Origin: Rhodobacteraceae bacterium UBA3069
GTDB taxonomy: Bacteria; Pseudomonadota; Alphaproteobacteria; Rhodobacterales; Rhodobacteraceae
Direction: 5' to 3'
Assembly (NCBI GenBank): GCA_002366795.1
Contig: DFBX01000037.1
Span: 1-36,488 of the forward strand
DNA length: 36,488 bases
In this document: positions 16,656 through 25,039 of the stretch, in pieces
How positions within the stretch are numbered: the stretch's first letter is position 1
How the letters are laid out: each line of letters opens with the position of its first letter
Notes under the pieces: generated by a model
Database searches by the model: none
Told to the model about the DNA's origin: nothing
Seen by the model: only the letters and a program-made list of their open reading frames with translations
Made by a program: the position numbers and the translations under genes

Positions 16656-17138
16656 CTACAGATCGTTCCAGTCAGGCAGATGCAGCGCCTTTGCCTCTGT
16701 CCGGATCAAAAGCCCCCACAGCACCGCCGCGCCTGCTGCCACTGGCAGCATGTCGGACGGCAGCGTGCCCATGGTCCAATGGGCAAAGCCATAAACGATG
16801 TACGCCACCCGCCCCACGTAAAGCGCCGAAAGCGCCAGGATCATACAAGCGGGAAACAGCGAGGCCGCCGCCATCCACCACGGCATGAAATGCAGCGGGC
16901 GTGGCGGCAAACCGGCAAGGCGCAATTGCTGGAATATCCACGGATAGCTGTCAGGCACCCCGTGGCCGGAACGCTGCATCAGGTCGATCGCCTTTTCCAA
17001 ACGCTCGGTCCGGGCCGCCGCACGGCGGGGCCGATACGGCGCGACGGTATTCATGTGCAGGCGCGACAACCGCGCCGACATATGCGCCTGTGCGGCATTC
17101 TGCCCGTGGGTCGGCAAATGCGGTTCGATCTGCTGCAT
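16656..17138 (-). CDS. Small membrane protein, DUF6404-like
   Basis: The product is 160 residues with a basic N-terminal half (RRAAARTERLEKAIDLMQRS). The stretch PWIFQQLRLAGLPPRPLHFM resembles the DUF6404 family as I recall it. Two membrane helices follow (about 90-112, ASLFPACMILALSALYVGRV, and 131-147, MLPVAAGAAVLWGLLI). I chose the ATG at 17138, which has CCGGAG five bases upstream, over a GTG two codons earlier. The family name is tentative and the function is unknown. It is read toward bpt. Confidence 0.65.
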   Translation of the reverse strand: MQQIEPHLPTHGQNAAQAHMSARLSRLHMNTVAPYRPRRAAARTERLEKAIDLMQRSGHGVPDSYPWIFQQLRLAGLPPRPLHFMPWWMAAASLFPACMILALSALYVGRVAYIVYGFAHWTMGTLPSDMLPVAAGAAVLWGLLIRTEAKALHLPDWNDL

Positions 17139-17240
17139 TGTCACTCCGGTCTCTCGTTACGCCGGTTCGATCATAGCGCGGAATCGGGCAGACAGAGCGC
17201 ATATTCTGGGAGATTCTCGTTTGCCGGTAAAAGAATGGCA

Positions 17241-17270
17241 AAAGGGCCCGCCGTTTCCGGCAGGCCCTTT
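17241..17270 (-). terminator. Rho-independent terminator of the TRAP operon
   Basis: On the minus strand AAAGGGCCTGCCG-GAAA-CGGCGGGCCCTTT, with 12 of 13 pairs and a GAAA loop, followed by TGCCATTCTTTT. It lies 21 bases after the stop of the large permease gene. Confidence 0.85.
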
Positions 17271-17291
17271 CGCATTTCCAGCTAAGCCGGA

Positions 17292-19646
17292 TCAGTTCGA
17301 GATCAGGTCCGGGATGATGGTCACGATCCCCGGGAAGAACCACAGCATCGCCAGACCCAGCATCTGGATCAACACGAATGGAATAATCCCGCGATAGATA
17401 TGCCCCGTAGTGACCGAGGGCGGCGCAACCCCGCGCAGATAGAACAACGCAAAGCCGAACGGCGGTGTCAGAAACGAGGTCTGAAGGTTGACCGCGATCA
17501 TGATCGTCACCCATTTCGGATCGAACGTGCCGCCATAGATCACCGGTCCCACGATCGGGATCACGATGTAGATGATTTCAAGGAAATCCAGCACGAAGCC
17601 CAGCACGAACAGCACCAGCATCACAATCAGGAAGACCTTGAATTCGCTGTCGAAGCTTTTCAGGAATTGCTGGATGTAATGCTCCCCCCCGAAGGAGATC
17701 ACAACAAGGTTCAGCAATTGCGACCCGATCAGGATGGTGAACACCATGCTTGTCACCTTGGCCGTTTCGCGCACGATCGGGCTTAGAACCCTACCGCGGA
17801 ACAGCACCCAACAGGCATAGATCAACCCGAAGGCGGCGAACAGGTAGGCACCATAGGCGATCAGGAAGGCAACCCAAGTTTCAAAGCTGACGGATTCGGT
17901 GTTGATCCGCAGGTCGAAATTGATGCCCATCATCAGCATCAGGATCAGCGCAAAGGTCGCTTGGATGATGACCTTGCCCGACTTTTCCTCGTCGCGCAGG
18001 CGGCGGTAGGCGGCCAGCATGATCGCGCCCGCAGCCCCCAGCGCCGCGGCCGGCGTCGGGTTGGTGATACCGCCCAGGATGGCCCCAAGCACCGCCACGA
18101 TCAGGATCAGCGGCGGGAACACCACGCGGATCAGCTCGTTTCCGGTCAGGCGGTCCATGACTTGCGCACAGGCCCACAGGCAGACCCCGAACGGGATCAG
18201 CAGCAGCAGCCATGTCGCCCCGGCCGATGTCAGCGGGCCAAGCAGCAACAGATCGGCCACCAACACCACGCCAAGCGCGGCAAAGCCGATGGCGATGGGT
18301 TTGCCGTCACGGCCCGGTGCCACACCGCGCGCGGTGGACAGCACCAGCCCCAGCATCACCACCAGGATGGCGATACCCGTGCCGATGGGCGCAGCTGCGG
18401 CGACCTTGTCGGCCAGTGCGGTTTCCAGCTGTTCGGGCGTCAGTTTTTCCGACTGCTGTATGCCGCCCGCATCTGCAATGGCCTGTTCTTCGGCGATGGC
18501 GGTATCCCATGCCTCTTGCCCGTGCAGTTCGATCATCGAAGCCTTGCACTCAGGCCCGACATTGGTGCGCAGGCTGGCACCCTCGCCGATGTCGGAATAG
18601 CTGTCCACGGTGGTGGACTGGCTGCCGACGAAACCGACCTGCCCCAGCAGGATCGCGCCGCCAATCAGGATCGCGGGCACAGCCCCGAACCATGTCAGGG
18701 CCTCGTTGCGGGTGATGGTTTCATGGGCCGAATGTTCGATCACCACGGCAGGTGCCTTGGTGGGGTTCAGCATCGCGTAGACAAAGGCGTAACCGGCATA
18801 AAGGCAGGCCAGCAGCACGCCCGGAAGCAGCGCCGCCTGGAACAGGGTGCCGACCGACACAACGGCCGGTTCGCCAAGATAGGTCAGCGCATCGGTGCAG
18901 CCCGCGGCCACGGCGCGTTTTTCCTGCGCGGCGGAATACAGATCGCCCGCCAGCGTGCCCAGCAGAACGATCACGATCGAGGGCGGAATGATCTGCCCCA
19001 GCGTGCCCGACGCGGCGATGACGCCGGTGGACAGTTCCTTGGAATAGCCGTTGCGCAGCATCGTGGGCAGCGAAAGCAGGCCCATGGTCACAACGGTCGC
19101 GCCGACAATCCCGGTCGAGGCGGCCAGAAACGCACCCACGACCACGACCGACACGGCCAGACCGCCGGGCAGCGGGCCAAAGACGCGCGCCATGGTGGTC
19201 AGCAGATCGTTGGCGATCTTGGACCGTTCCAACGTGATGCCCATCAGCACGAACATCAGCACGGCCAACAGGGTTTCAATGGATTGGCCCGCCAGCACAC
19301 GTTCATTCATGCGGTTGGCGATAAAGGCGATGTTGCGGTTCATCGCATCCTGCCAGCCGCCTTCGAACACATGCTGTTCGATCCGTGGCAATTCGGGGTA
19401 TCGGAAGACGGATATCGCGTCTTGCTTGATCCCGCTTGCCACGAGGGCGCTGTAGGCATCCGACCCCTGGTCGATCGCCTGGTGTATCAGCAGCCCCGCA
19501 CTGTCGAGCGTTGCAATGATCCCAAAGGAAATGGCCCCGGCCCCGCCGATGGCAAACGCCACCGGAAAGCCGGAAAGAATACCTCCGAAGAGGCAGAGGA
19601 ATACGATGATCAGGCCGATCTCGACGCCATCAAGTCCGAATAGCAT
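17292..19646 (-). CDS. dctM: TRAP transporter large permease (DctM), extended form
   Basis: DctM is the membrane channel of a TRAP (solute-binding-protein-dependent, sodium-coupled) importer. At 784 residues it is far longer than the usual 425-450. Family features are present: an N-terminal helix with GGILSGFPVAFAIGG, SGTLGQIIPPSIVIVLLG (213-230), GGITNPTPAAALGAAGAIML (525-544), and a C-terminal half with SFLTPPFGFALFYLRG (724-739). Extra material lies at about 60-118 (soluble), at 335-420 (acidic, soluble, EECKAS-like, probably periplasmic) with added helices at 421-520, and at 551-622. I recall similar long versions in Rhodobacteraceae, so this is probably not an assembly error. It ends the P-Q-M operon, 17 bases after Q. 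Confidence 0.9.
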   Translation of the reverse strand: MLFGLDGVEIGLIIVFLCLFGGILSGFPVAFAIGGAGAISFGIIATLDSAGLLIHQAIDQGSDAYSALVASGIKQDAISVFRYPELPRIEQHVFEGGWQDAMNRNIAFIANRMNERVLAGQSIETLLAVLMFVLMGITLERSKIANDLLTTMARVFGPLPGGLAVSVVVVGAFLAASTGIVGATVVTMGLLSLPTMLRNGYSKELSTGVIAASGTLGQIIPPSIVIVLLGTLAGDLYSAAQEKRAVAAGCTDALTYLGEPAVVSVGTLFQAALLPGVLLACLYAGYAFVYAMLNPTKAPAVVIEHSAHETITRNEALTWFGAVPAILIGGAILLGQVGFVGSQSTTVDSYSDIGEGASLRTNVGPECKASMIELHGQEAWDTAIAEEQAIADAGGIQQSEKLTPEQLETALADKVAAAAPIGTGIAILVVMLGLVLSTARGVAPGRDGKPIAIGFAALGVVLVADLLLLGPLTSAGATWLLLLIPFGVCLWACAQVMDRLTGNELIRVVFPPLILIVAVLGAILGGITNPTPAAALGAAGAIMLAAYRRLRDEEKSGKVIIQATFALILMLMMGINFDLRINTESVSFETWVAFLIAYGAYLFAAFGLIYACWVLFRGRVLSPIVRETAKVTSMVFTILIGSQLLNLVVISFGGEHYIQQFLKSFDSEFKVFLIVMLVLFVLGFVLDFLEIIYIVIPIVGPVIYGGTFDPKWVTIMIAVNLQTSFLTPPFGFALFYLRGVAPPSVTTGHIYRGIIPFVLIQMLGLAMLWFFPGIVTIIPDLISN

Positions 19647-19663
19647 AACTGTCTGTCCCTACC

Positions 19664-20692
19664 TCAGTGCGTGCCTTCATAGGCTTCTTCGCCCTCGCCA
19701 AGCGTGTCCTTGTCGAGGTATTTATTTTCCGATGCTTCGCCCTCTTTCCATTCCAGGTAAGAGCGCCAGAAGAACGCGATGCCATGCAGGAATACCAGCC
19801 CGGCAAAGGACACCATCAGCACCTTGAACAGGAAATAAGCAGTGAACCCGTTCGGGCTGAACCCGATGGTTTCCACGTTCCAGCGCAGCGCACGCCATTT
19901 CAAAAGCACCAGCCGTTCGACCTGGTCCGAGGCCGAAGGGTTCGGCACGATCAGCGACCGCCAAAGGAAGAACCAGCCATACAGCCAGACGATCGTCGCC
20001 AGCGGCAGCATAAAGAAAAGCGATCCGAACATGTCGATCACCTTCTTGGTCCGGAATTTGACACCGGCATAGATCAGGTCGACCCGCACATGGCTGCCCT
20101 GTACGAAAGCGTAAGTCACACAAAGAGCGACCACCAAGGCATTGTAAAACTTCAATTCTTCGGCATACCACGAGATGTCGAATTGCAGCGGCACGCCAAA
20201 ACCGATCACGATGTCGGGCCGGGTAAAGATACGCTGCATGAAAACGATGATCACCTGCTGGATCACCATCAGCAGACCCGCCCAAGCAAAGAAGCGGCCG
20301 ATGCCATTGGCGAACCCTTCAAGCCCGCGCACCAGCGACCACAGGAAGGGGCGGTGATAGAACCCGATGGCGGTCAGCACCAGGAAAAGGGTGAAGATCA
20401 TGAAGAAGAATTCTGTCGAACCGCCATAGTAGACGAACTTCATCAGCGATTGTTTGTCTTCGGTCGTGCCGGCCCAGCTGATCCAGTCGAAGATATCGAC
20501 GCGGCGGATCTGCTCTGCCTGCATTTCGGCCTTTTCCAGGCCTTCGGGGATTTCGGAATGGCCAAAGACCAGCCCGCCCAGATAGCCAAAGATAGTGGCA
20601 ATCGACTGCCAGATATTGTGCAGAATCCAAAGGATTCCGTGCCATAGGGCGACAAATGCGCCGCCAAGGCCGATCCCGGCATTATCGTCCAT
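19664..20692 (-). CDS. dctQ: TRAP transporter small permease (DctQ), extended form
   Basis: DctQ is the second membrane subunit of the TRAP importer. It has 342 residues against about 170 in simple systems. The DctQ core is in the second half, with AWAGLLMVIQQVIIVFMQRI, VTYAFVQGSHVRVDLIY (the conserved R-V-D segment), MFGSLFFMLPLATIVWLYGW and a final helix KVLMVSFAGLVFLHGIAFFW. The first ~130 residues are an added N-terminal region with its own hydrophobic helices (10-45, 90-112). The C-terminus is acidic and hydrophilic. Long Q with long M in the same operon suggests that the extra parts of the two subunits contact each other (inference). Confidence 0.88.
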   Translation of the reverse strand: MDDNAGIGLGGAFVALWHGILWILHNIWQSIATIFGYLGGLVFGHSEIPEGLEKAEMQAEQIRRVDIFDWISWAGTTEDKQSLMKFVYYGGSTEFFFMIFTLFLVLTAIGFYHRPFLWSLVRGLEGFANGIGRFFAWAGLLMVIQQVIIVFMQRIFTRPDIVIGFGVPLQFDISWYAEELKFYNALVVALCVTYAFVQGSHVRVDLIYAGVKFRTKKVIDMFGSLFFMLPLATIVWLYGWFFLWRSLIVPNPSASDQVERLVLLKWRALRWNVETIGFSPNGFTAYFLFKVLMVSFAGLVFLHGIAFFWRSYLEWKEGEASENKYLDKDTLGEGEEAYEGTH

Positions 20693-20812
20693 GCTTTCCC
20701 CCGTCGGTCGGTCGCGCGGCGTCCCAAGGTTGTCCCCTCATGCGCGGCGCGGAAAAACTGTTGCATCCTTGGGGCTTATGTTCGATCCGCCGCCCCCGTC
20801 ATGCGGAAGAGA

Positions 20813-20833
20813 GCCCCCGCGATACGCGGAGGC
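20813..20833 (-). terminator. Hairpin between dctP and dctQ
   Basis: On the minus strand GGCCTCCGCG-TAT-CGCGGGGGC, nine stem positions with one mismatch and a three-base loop, 22 bases past the dctP stop, with no T-run. Such hairpins often protect the binding-protein mRNA or partly terminate, giving more P than Q/M protein. Confidence 0.55.
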
Positions 20834-20855
20834 CCCAATATTAACGCTTGGGCAA

Positions 20856-21941
20856 TCAGCCGCCCAGAACGCGGTTACGCTGCGACACGTAATAGCCGTC
20901 CGACTGGTCGATCCAGCTGGAGGAGTTCGCCATCGACTCTTCGAAGGAACCGCGGATACGTGCGAACAGCTCGTCGCCCATGTTCTCGTCCATGACCTCT
21001 TTCGAGGCGGCGCCGAAGGCATCCCACACGTCGTCGCTGAATTGCAGGGTTTTCACGCCTTGCGCTTGCAGACGCTTCAGTGCCGCACCGTTGTTGGCCA
21101 GCGTTTCGGCCAGCTGGTACTGGGTGACAGCCATGGATGCGTAACGCAGGATCGACTTGTTCTGGTCCGACAGCTCGCTCCAGACATCCAGGTTGATGTT
21201 GGCGCTCAGACCCGAACCCGGCTCGTGGAAACCGGCGGTGTAGTAAACCTTGGCAACCTCCTGGAAGCCGGCGCGTTCGTCGGCCATCGGGCCAACCCAC
21301 TCCAGGCCGTCCAGCGCACCCGAGGACAGCGCCTGGTACAGTTCGCCGCCAGGGATGTTCTGAACCGAAGCGCCCAGCTTGCCCAGAACCTTGCCGCCCA
21401 GACCGGGCATACGGAATTTCAGGCCGTTGAAGTCATCAGCCGAAGCGATTTCCTTGCGGAACCAGCCACCGGACTGCGAGCCCGAGTTACCGGCCATCAG
21501 GCCCTTCATGTTGAAGATCTCGCCCAGTTCATCATGCAGGGCTTCGCCGCCGCCATGGTAGTACCAGTTGATCAGTTCCTGCGCGGTACCGCCAAAGGGC
21601 ACGGCGGTGAAATAGGCGTAACCGGGGTGCTGACCGATGAAGTAGTAATCGGCCGAGTGGTACATGTCCGCCTGACCCGAGGAAACGGCGTCGAACACTT
21701 CCAGTGCGCCCACCAGCTCACCCGGAGCTTTCTTGTCGATGGTCAGGTTGCCATCGGACATTTCGGACACGAATTTTTCCATGTAGGAAGCCGCGTCATC
21801 CAGAACGGCAAAGCCGCGCGGCCACGAGGTGACCATGGTCAGGGTCTTTTTGCCCTGTGCGTAAACCGGTGCTGCCAGCGTGGATGCGGCAGCGGCGGTC
21901 CCGCCAAGCGCAGAAGTTTTCAAAAAAGAACGACGATCCAT
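20856..21941 (-). CDS. dctP: TRAP transporter solute-binding protein (DctP), TakP-like
   Basis: This periplasmic binding protein (361 aa) delivers a carboxylate substrate to the TRAP permease. The N-terminus MDRRSFLKTSALGGTAAAAS is a twin-arginine (Tat) signal, with cleavage probably after VYA at about 28. LTMVTSWPRG, VPFGGTAQELINWYY, GGWFRKEI, GLKFRMPGLGGKVL and GLEWVGPMADE resemble the group containing TakP of Rhodobacter sphaeroides, an alpha-keto-acid binder. The Arg in FRMPG is the usual carboxylate-binding residue. The ligand is therefore probably a mono- or keto-carboxylate, not C4-dicarboxylate specifically. GGGAGGAG lies eight bases before the ATG. It is divergent from the histidine kinase gene. 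Confidence 0.92.
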   Translation of the reverse strand: MDRRSFLKTSALGGTAAAASTLAAPVYAQGKKTLTMVTSWPRGFAVLDDAASYMEKFVSEMSDGNLTIDKKAPGELVGALEVFDAVSSGQADMYHSADYYFIGQHPGYAYFTAVPFGGTAQELINWYYHGGGEALHDELGEIFNMKGLMAGNSGSQSGGWFRKEIASADDFNGLKFRMPGLGGKVLGKLGASVQNIPGGELYQALSSGALDGLEWVGPMADERAGFQEVAKVYYTAGFHEPGSGLSANINLDVWSELSDQNKSILRYASMAVTQYQLAETLANNGAALKRLQAQGVKTLQFSDDVWDAFGAASKEVMDENMGDELFARIRGSFEESMANSSSWIDQSDGYYVSQRNRVLGG

Positions 21942-22250
21942 GGAATAGCTCCTCCCGAGATTATGACGTTGCGGGCAAGCTGGCGTTGCGGCACGTCGGG
22001 CAAATCCCCGCGCGCCGCAACATGCAAGACCACCCTCCCCGCGGATCGTTGCAAGTGCGGTGAAAATAGCGAGGCGCCACGCAACAGGGAATACCTAGAA
22101 CTACGCAGAACGGACCGCTTGGACAGAAAATCTTACCAAAATGCGGCCTTCCTGCGCGCGGCATCGCAGCATGACCAAACGGCAGCCGGAATGCTGCAAC
22201 CGCGAATTTCCTTTTGATTCGCGGGTGATTCCCGCCTATCCCGTCTGTCC
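21942..22250. promoter_or_regulatory. Divergent TRAP/two-component control region
   Basis: This 309-base gap holds the promoters of dctP (minus) and the kinase (plus). A perfect inverted repeat GTTGCGGC/GCCGCAAC occupies 21985-21992 and 22014-22021. Related GTTGC words occur at 21968, 22049 (on the plus strand) and, inverted, 22194. This makes it a candidate binding array for the response regulator. I see no convincing -35/-10 pair on either strand. Confidence 0.45.
22200..22235 (+). promoter_or_regulatory. Two mutually exclusive hairpins ahead of the kinase gene
   Basis: CCGCGAAT (22200-22207) pairs with ATTCGCGG (22217-22224) across a nine-base loop. GCGGG (22221-22225) can instead pair with CCCGC (22231-22235). 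The shared GCGG means only one can form. They lie 15 bases before the kinase start, where no ribosome site is visible. Confidence 0.4.
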
Positions 22251-23657
22251 ATGCGCCTGTTCCACCTGCCCTTGTCTTACGGACAAAAACTGTTTGCCCT
22301 TGCCACGCTGCCGCTGATCCTTGCGGTGGCGGCGATTGCGTTCATGGTGGCCGCGCAGGCCCGCCACCTAGCCGAACGCGAAATCAGCGCGTTGGAAAAC
22401 CGTCTGATCGAAGCCAAGAAAGAAGAGCTGCGCAACTACGTGACACAGGCGCGTAACGGGTTTTACTACATCTACGGCTCGGCCACGCCCGACGACCAGA
22501 TCGCCAAGACGCAGGTGATGCAGATACTTTCGGCCATGATCTATGGCACCGAAGGGTTCTTTTTCGTCTATGACTATGACGGCACCAACCTGGTGTCGCC
22601 CCGCCAGACCGACATGATCAACCGCGACTGGTCCGGCCTGAAAGACAGCGAAGGCACGCCCGTGGTGGACGAGTTGATCGCCATCGCGCGGTCGGGCGCG
22701 GGGTATCATTCGTTCCTCTGGCCCAAGCCCTCCACCGGCGAGGAGGCGCGCATGGTCGCCTATGTCACCGGGTTTCAAAGCTGGCGGTGGGCCGTGGGCA
22801 CGGGCGTGTTCATCGACGATGTGCTGGCCACTACCGCCGCCGCCAGGGCCGAGGTCGAGGCCCGCGTGCGCCGCACATTTCTGTATATCGGGGCGATCAC
22901 ATTGGGTGCGGTGCTGCTGGTCTTTACCTCGGGCCTGTTCATCAACATCCGCGAACGGCGGTTGGCCGATGCCAAGCTGAAGCGCCTGACCCAGCGGGTG
23001 TTCGACGCGCAGGAGGAGGAACGGTCCCGCGTGGCGCGTGAATTGCACGACGGGATCAGCCAGATACTGGTCGGTGTGCGCTATGCGCTGGACACCGCCC
23101 GCCGCCGCCTTGCGCCCGGCAATGACACCGCCGCCGTGCCGCTGGACAAGGGGCTGGGCGCGCTGTCCACCGCCATTCAGGAGGTCCGCCGCATCAGCCG
23201 CGACCTGCGCCCCGGCGTGCTGGACGATTTGGGCCTTGGCCCCGCGCTGAAGACCCTGACCGACGACTTCGGTGCGCGCACCGGCATCGAGACGCGATTC
23301 GAAACCGTCCCCTTCCGAAATCGTCTGGACAAGGAGGCAAAGATCGCCCTTTACCGCATCGCGCAAGAGGCCATGACCAATATCGAACGCCATTCGGGCG
23401 CCAGCCGCGTGGATATGGACCTGCGCGGCACCCGTGGCGGCGCGGTTCTGAAAATCGCGGACAACGGGTGCGGCATCAACGGCGAACGCGGCGGCGGCTT
23501 GGGCTTGCGCAACATGCAGGAACGGGTTGAACAACTGGGCGGGGTGTTGCAGATACGATCATCCCCCCGCGGGACGCTGATCCAGGCGCGGGTGCCGCTG
23601 ACCCATATGCTGCCCCCCGAGGGCACCACCCCCGAAGACAAGAAGGCCGAGGCATGA
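22251..23657 (+). CDS. Cache-domain sensor histidine kinase (NarX/HisKA_3 type)
   Basis: This is a membrane sensor of 468 residues. A first membrane helix lies at about 16-35. A periplasmic single-Cache domain (40-200) includes EGFFFVYDYDGTNLVSP and FQSWRWAVGTGVFIDD. A second helix is at 210-231. The HisKA_3 dimerisation helix has EEERSRVARELHDGISQ with phospho-acceptor His266. The ATPase domain has N378 in EAMTNIERHS, DNGCGI (404-409) and GGGLGLRNMQ. Cache kinases of this kind sense small carboxylates, and its position divergent from a TRAP operon supports that role. It overlaps the regulator gene by four bases (ATGA). No Shine-Dalgarno precedes the ATG; translation may be leaderless or controlled by the leader hairpins. 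Confidence 0.92.
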   Translation: MRLFHLPLSYGQKLFALATLPLILAVAAIAFMVAAQARHLAEREISALENRLIEAKKEELRNYVTQARNGFYYIYGSATPDDQIAKTQVMQILSAMIYGTEGFFFVYDYDGTNLVSPRQTDMINRDWSGLKDSEGTPVVDELIAIARSGAGYHSFLWPKPSTGEEARMVAYVTGFQSWRWAVGTGVFIDDVLATTAAARAEVEARVRRTFLYIGAITLGAVLLVFTSGLFINIRERRLADAKLKRLTQRVFDAQEEERSRVARELHDGISQILVGVRYALDTARRRLAPGNDTAAVPLDKGLGALSTAIQEVRRISRDLRPGVLDDLGLGPALKTLTDDFGARTGIETRFETVPFRNRLDKEAKIALYRIAQEAMTNIERHSGASRVDMDLRGTRGGAVLKIADNGCGINGERGGGLGLRNMQERVEQLGGVLQIRSSPRGTLIQARVPLTHMLPPEGTTPEDKKAEA

Positions 23658-24298
23658 CAGATACAATCAAGGTCGTGATTGTCGATGACCATCCGATGGT
23701 AGCCGAGGGGATCCAGTCAATCTTGGAAAGCTATGACGAGATCACCGTTCTGGCCGCCCTGTCGAACGGGCGCGAGGTGGTGGAACAGGTCGAGGATCTG
23801 GCCCCCGACGTGATCCTGATGGACCTGAACATGCCCGAACTGGGCGGGCTGACGGCCACCGAAATGGTGCTGGAACGCTGCCCTACCACCCGCGTTCTGA
23901 TCCTGTCGATGCATGACAGCCCCGAATATATCTCGACCGGGCTGAGTCACGGGGCGATGGGATACGTGCTGAAGGACGTGCCGACGGACGAGATCAAAAA
24001 CGCGATCGACCATGTCATGCGCGGCGAGCGGTATCTTTGCACCGGGGCCAAGGGATCGCTGGCGCCGGCGGATGGCGCGACGCGGGAAAGCCTGACCTCG
24101 CGCGAGCAGACGATCCTGTTGCAACTGGCGCAGGGCAAGTCGAACAAGGAGGTGGCCGCCGTTTTGGATATTTCCGTGCGGACGGTGGAAACGCACCGCA
24201 AGAACATCAAGCGCAAGCTGGGAATTTCATCAACCGCCGGCCTGACGCGCTATGCGCTGGAACACGGGGTATTGCAGGGAACCGGCGCGGGGTTCTGA
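23654..24298 (+). CDS. LuxR/NarL-type response regulator
   Basis: This 214-residue DNA-binding regulator is the partner of the Cache kinase (ATGA overlap). The receiver domain has acidic DD at 11-12, phospho-acceptor Asp57 in VILMDLNMPELGG, and Lys107 in YVLKDVP. The C-terminal LuxR helix-turn-helix covers about 147-205 (LTSREQTILLQLAQGKSNKE and SVRTVETHRKNIKRKL). It most likely activates the divergent TRAP operon, as in the MctS/MctR pair that controls a monocarboxylate permease in rhizobia. That functional parallel is inference from gene order and domain type. Confidence 0.93.
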   Translation: MTDTIKVVIVDDHPMVAEGIQSILESYDEITVLAALSNGREVVEQVEDLAPDVILMDLNMPELGGLTATEMVLERCPTTRVLILSMHDSPEYISTGLSHGAMGYVLKDVPTDEIKNAIDHVMRGERYLCTGAKGSLAPADGATRESLTSREQTILLQLAQGKSNKEVAAVLDISVRTVETHRKNIKRKLGISSTAGLTRYALEHGVLQGTGAGF

Positions 24299-24364
24299 GC
24301 GATTTTTCAAATCGCGGCGGCTTTGCTGCTGTCTTTTGATTGCGCCCGCTGACGCGGACGCGGT

Positions 24365-24396
24365 GCCTCCGGCGGGAGTATTTCGGGCAAAATGAA
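24365..24396 (+). repeat. Dispersed 33-bp intergenic element, copy B
   Basis: GCCTCCGGCGGGAGTATTT, then CGGGCAAAA, ending TGAA. It begins 66 bases after the response regulator stop, in the same orientation. It is one base shorter than copies A and C (GGAG instead of GGAGG). Confidence 0.75.
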
Positions 24397-24404
24397 AATC
24401 TGGG

Positions 24405-24433
24405 CATGAAAAAGCCCTGCCATGAAAAAGCCC
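24405..24433 (+). repeat. Short direct repeat
   Basis: CATGAAAAAGCCC occurs twice with a 16-base period (24405-24417 and 24421-24433). The second copy forms the 5' arm of the terminator hairpin, so it looks like a local duplication of the terminator foot. Confidence 0.6.
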
Positions 24434-24453
24434 GGAGGAATGCTCCGGGCTTT
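24427..24453. terminator. Bidirectional terminator between response regulator and cyclophilin genes
   Basis: AAAGCCCGGAG-GAATG-CTCCGGGCTTT, an 11-bp perfect stem. The minus strand continues as TTCATG (five T in all), which fits termination of the cyclophilin operon 31 bases after its stop. The plus strand has a weaker TTTGACGTTTT tail for the regulator. Confidence 0.85.
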
Positions 24454-24484
24454 GACGTTTTCGGTGTCGAGGTCGGTCGATCGT

Positions 24485-25039
24485 TCAGTCGATGACCGTG
24501 ACAGATTTCATCACATCGGGCTGGCCCACGACCGCGCCGTTGCGCCCTGCCCCGCGCTTGATCGCATCGACCACATCCATGCCGCTCGTCACTTGTCCGA
24601 CCACGGTGTATTCACCGTTCAGGAAATAGCCCGGAGCGAACATGATGAAGAATTGCGAATTGGCGCTGTTCGGGTTGTTGGAGCGGGCCATGCCGACAAC
24701 GCCACGTTCAAACGGGATGTCCGAGAATTCGGCCTTGAGATCGGGCTTGGACGAGCCGCCCATGCCTGCGCGGTTCATGTCGCCGCCGACCTTGCCGAAT
24801 TCGACATCGCCGGTTTGCGCCATGAACCCGTCGATAACGCGGTGGAAGACCACGCCGTCATAAGTGCCATCGCTGGCAAGAGTGGTGATTTGTTCGACAT
24901 GGGCGGGTGCCACATCTTCGAACAGGTCGATGGTGACGGTGCCGTTCGCCTCTCCCGCCACCTCGATCTTGAGGGATTTGGCGAAGGCGGGCGCGGCTGC
25001 CAGTGCCGCCAGCGTGGCGGAAAGGATCAGCTTACGCAT
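24485..25039 (-). CDS. Exported cyclophilin-type peptidyl-prolyl isomerase
   Basis: The product is a 184-residue proline isomerase for protein folding in the periplasm. The Sec signal MRKLILSATLAALAAAPAFA is probably cleaved after AFA. The cyclophilin core follows: VVFHRVIDGFMAQTGD (with the catalytic Arg in FHRV), GMARSNNPNSANSQFFIMF, and FLNGEYTVVGQVTSGMDVVD. Its start overlaps the last eight bases of the cytosolic cyclophilin gene, so the two are cotranscribed and probably coupled. Together they give the same activity in two compartments from one mRNA. Confidence 0.93.
   Translation of the reverse strand: MRKLILSATLAALAAAPAFAKSLKIEVAGEANGTVTIDLFEDVAPAHVEQITTLASDGTYDGVVFHRVIDGFMAQTGDVEFGKVGGDMNRAGMGGSSKPDLKAEFSDIPFERGVVGMARSNNPNSANSQFFIMFAPGYFLNGEYTVVGQVTSGMDVVDAIKRGAGRNGAVVGQPDVMKSVTVID

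Noticed and set aside
17961..19643. 560-aa plus-strand open frame opposite dctM
   Set aside because: Antisense shadow of the permease gene; low-complexity His/Gln/Arg-rich translation.
20595..22217. 540-aa plus-strand frame opposite dctP
   Set aside because: Shadow of the binding-protein gene and the intergenic region; no start signal and no known motif.
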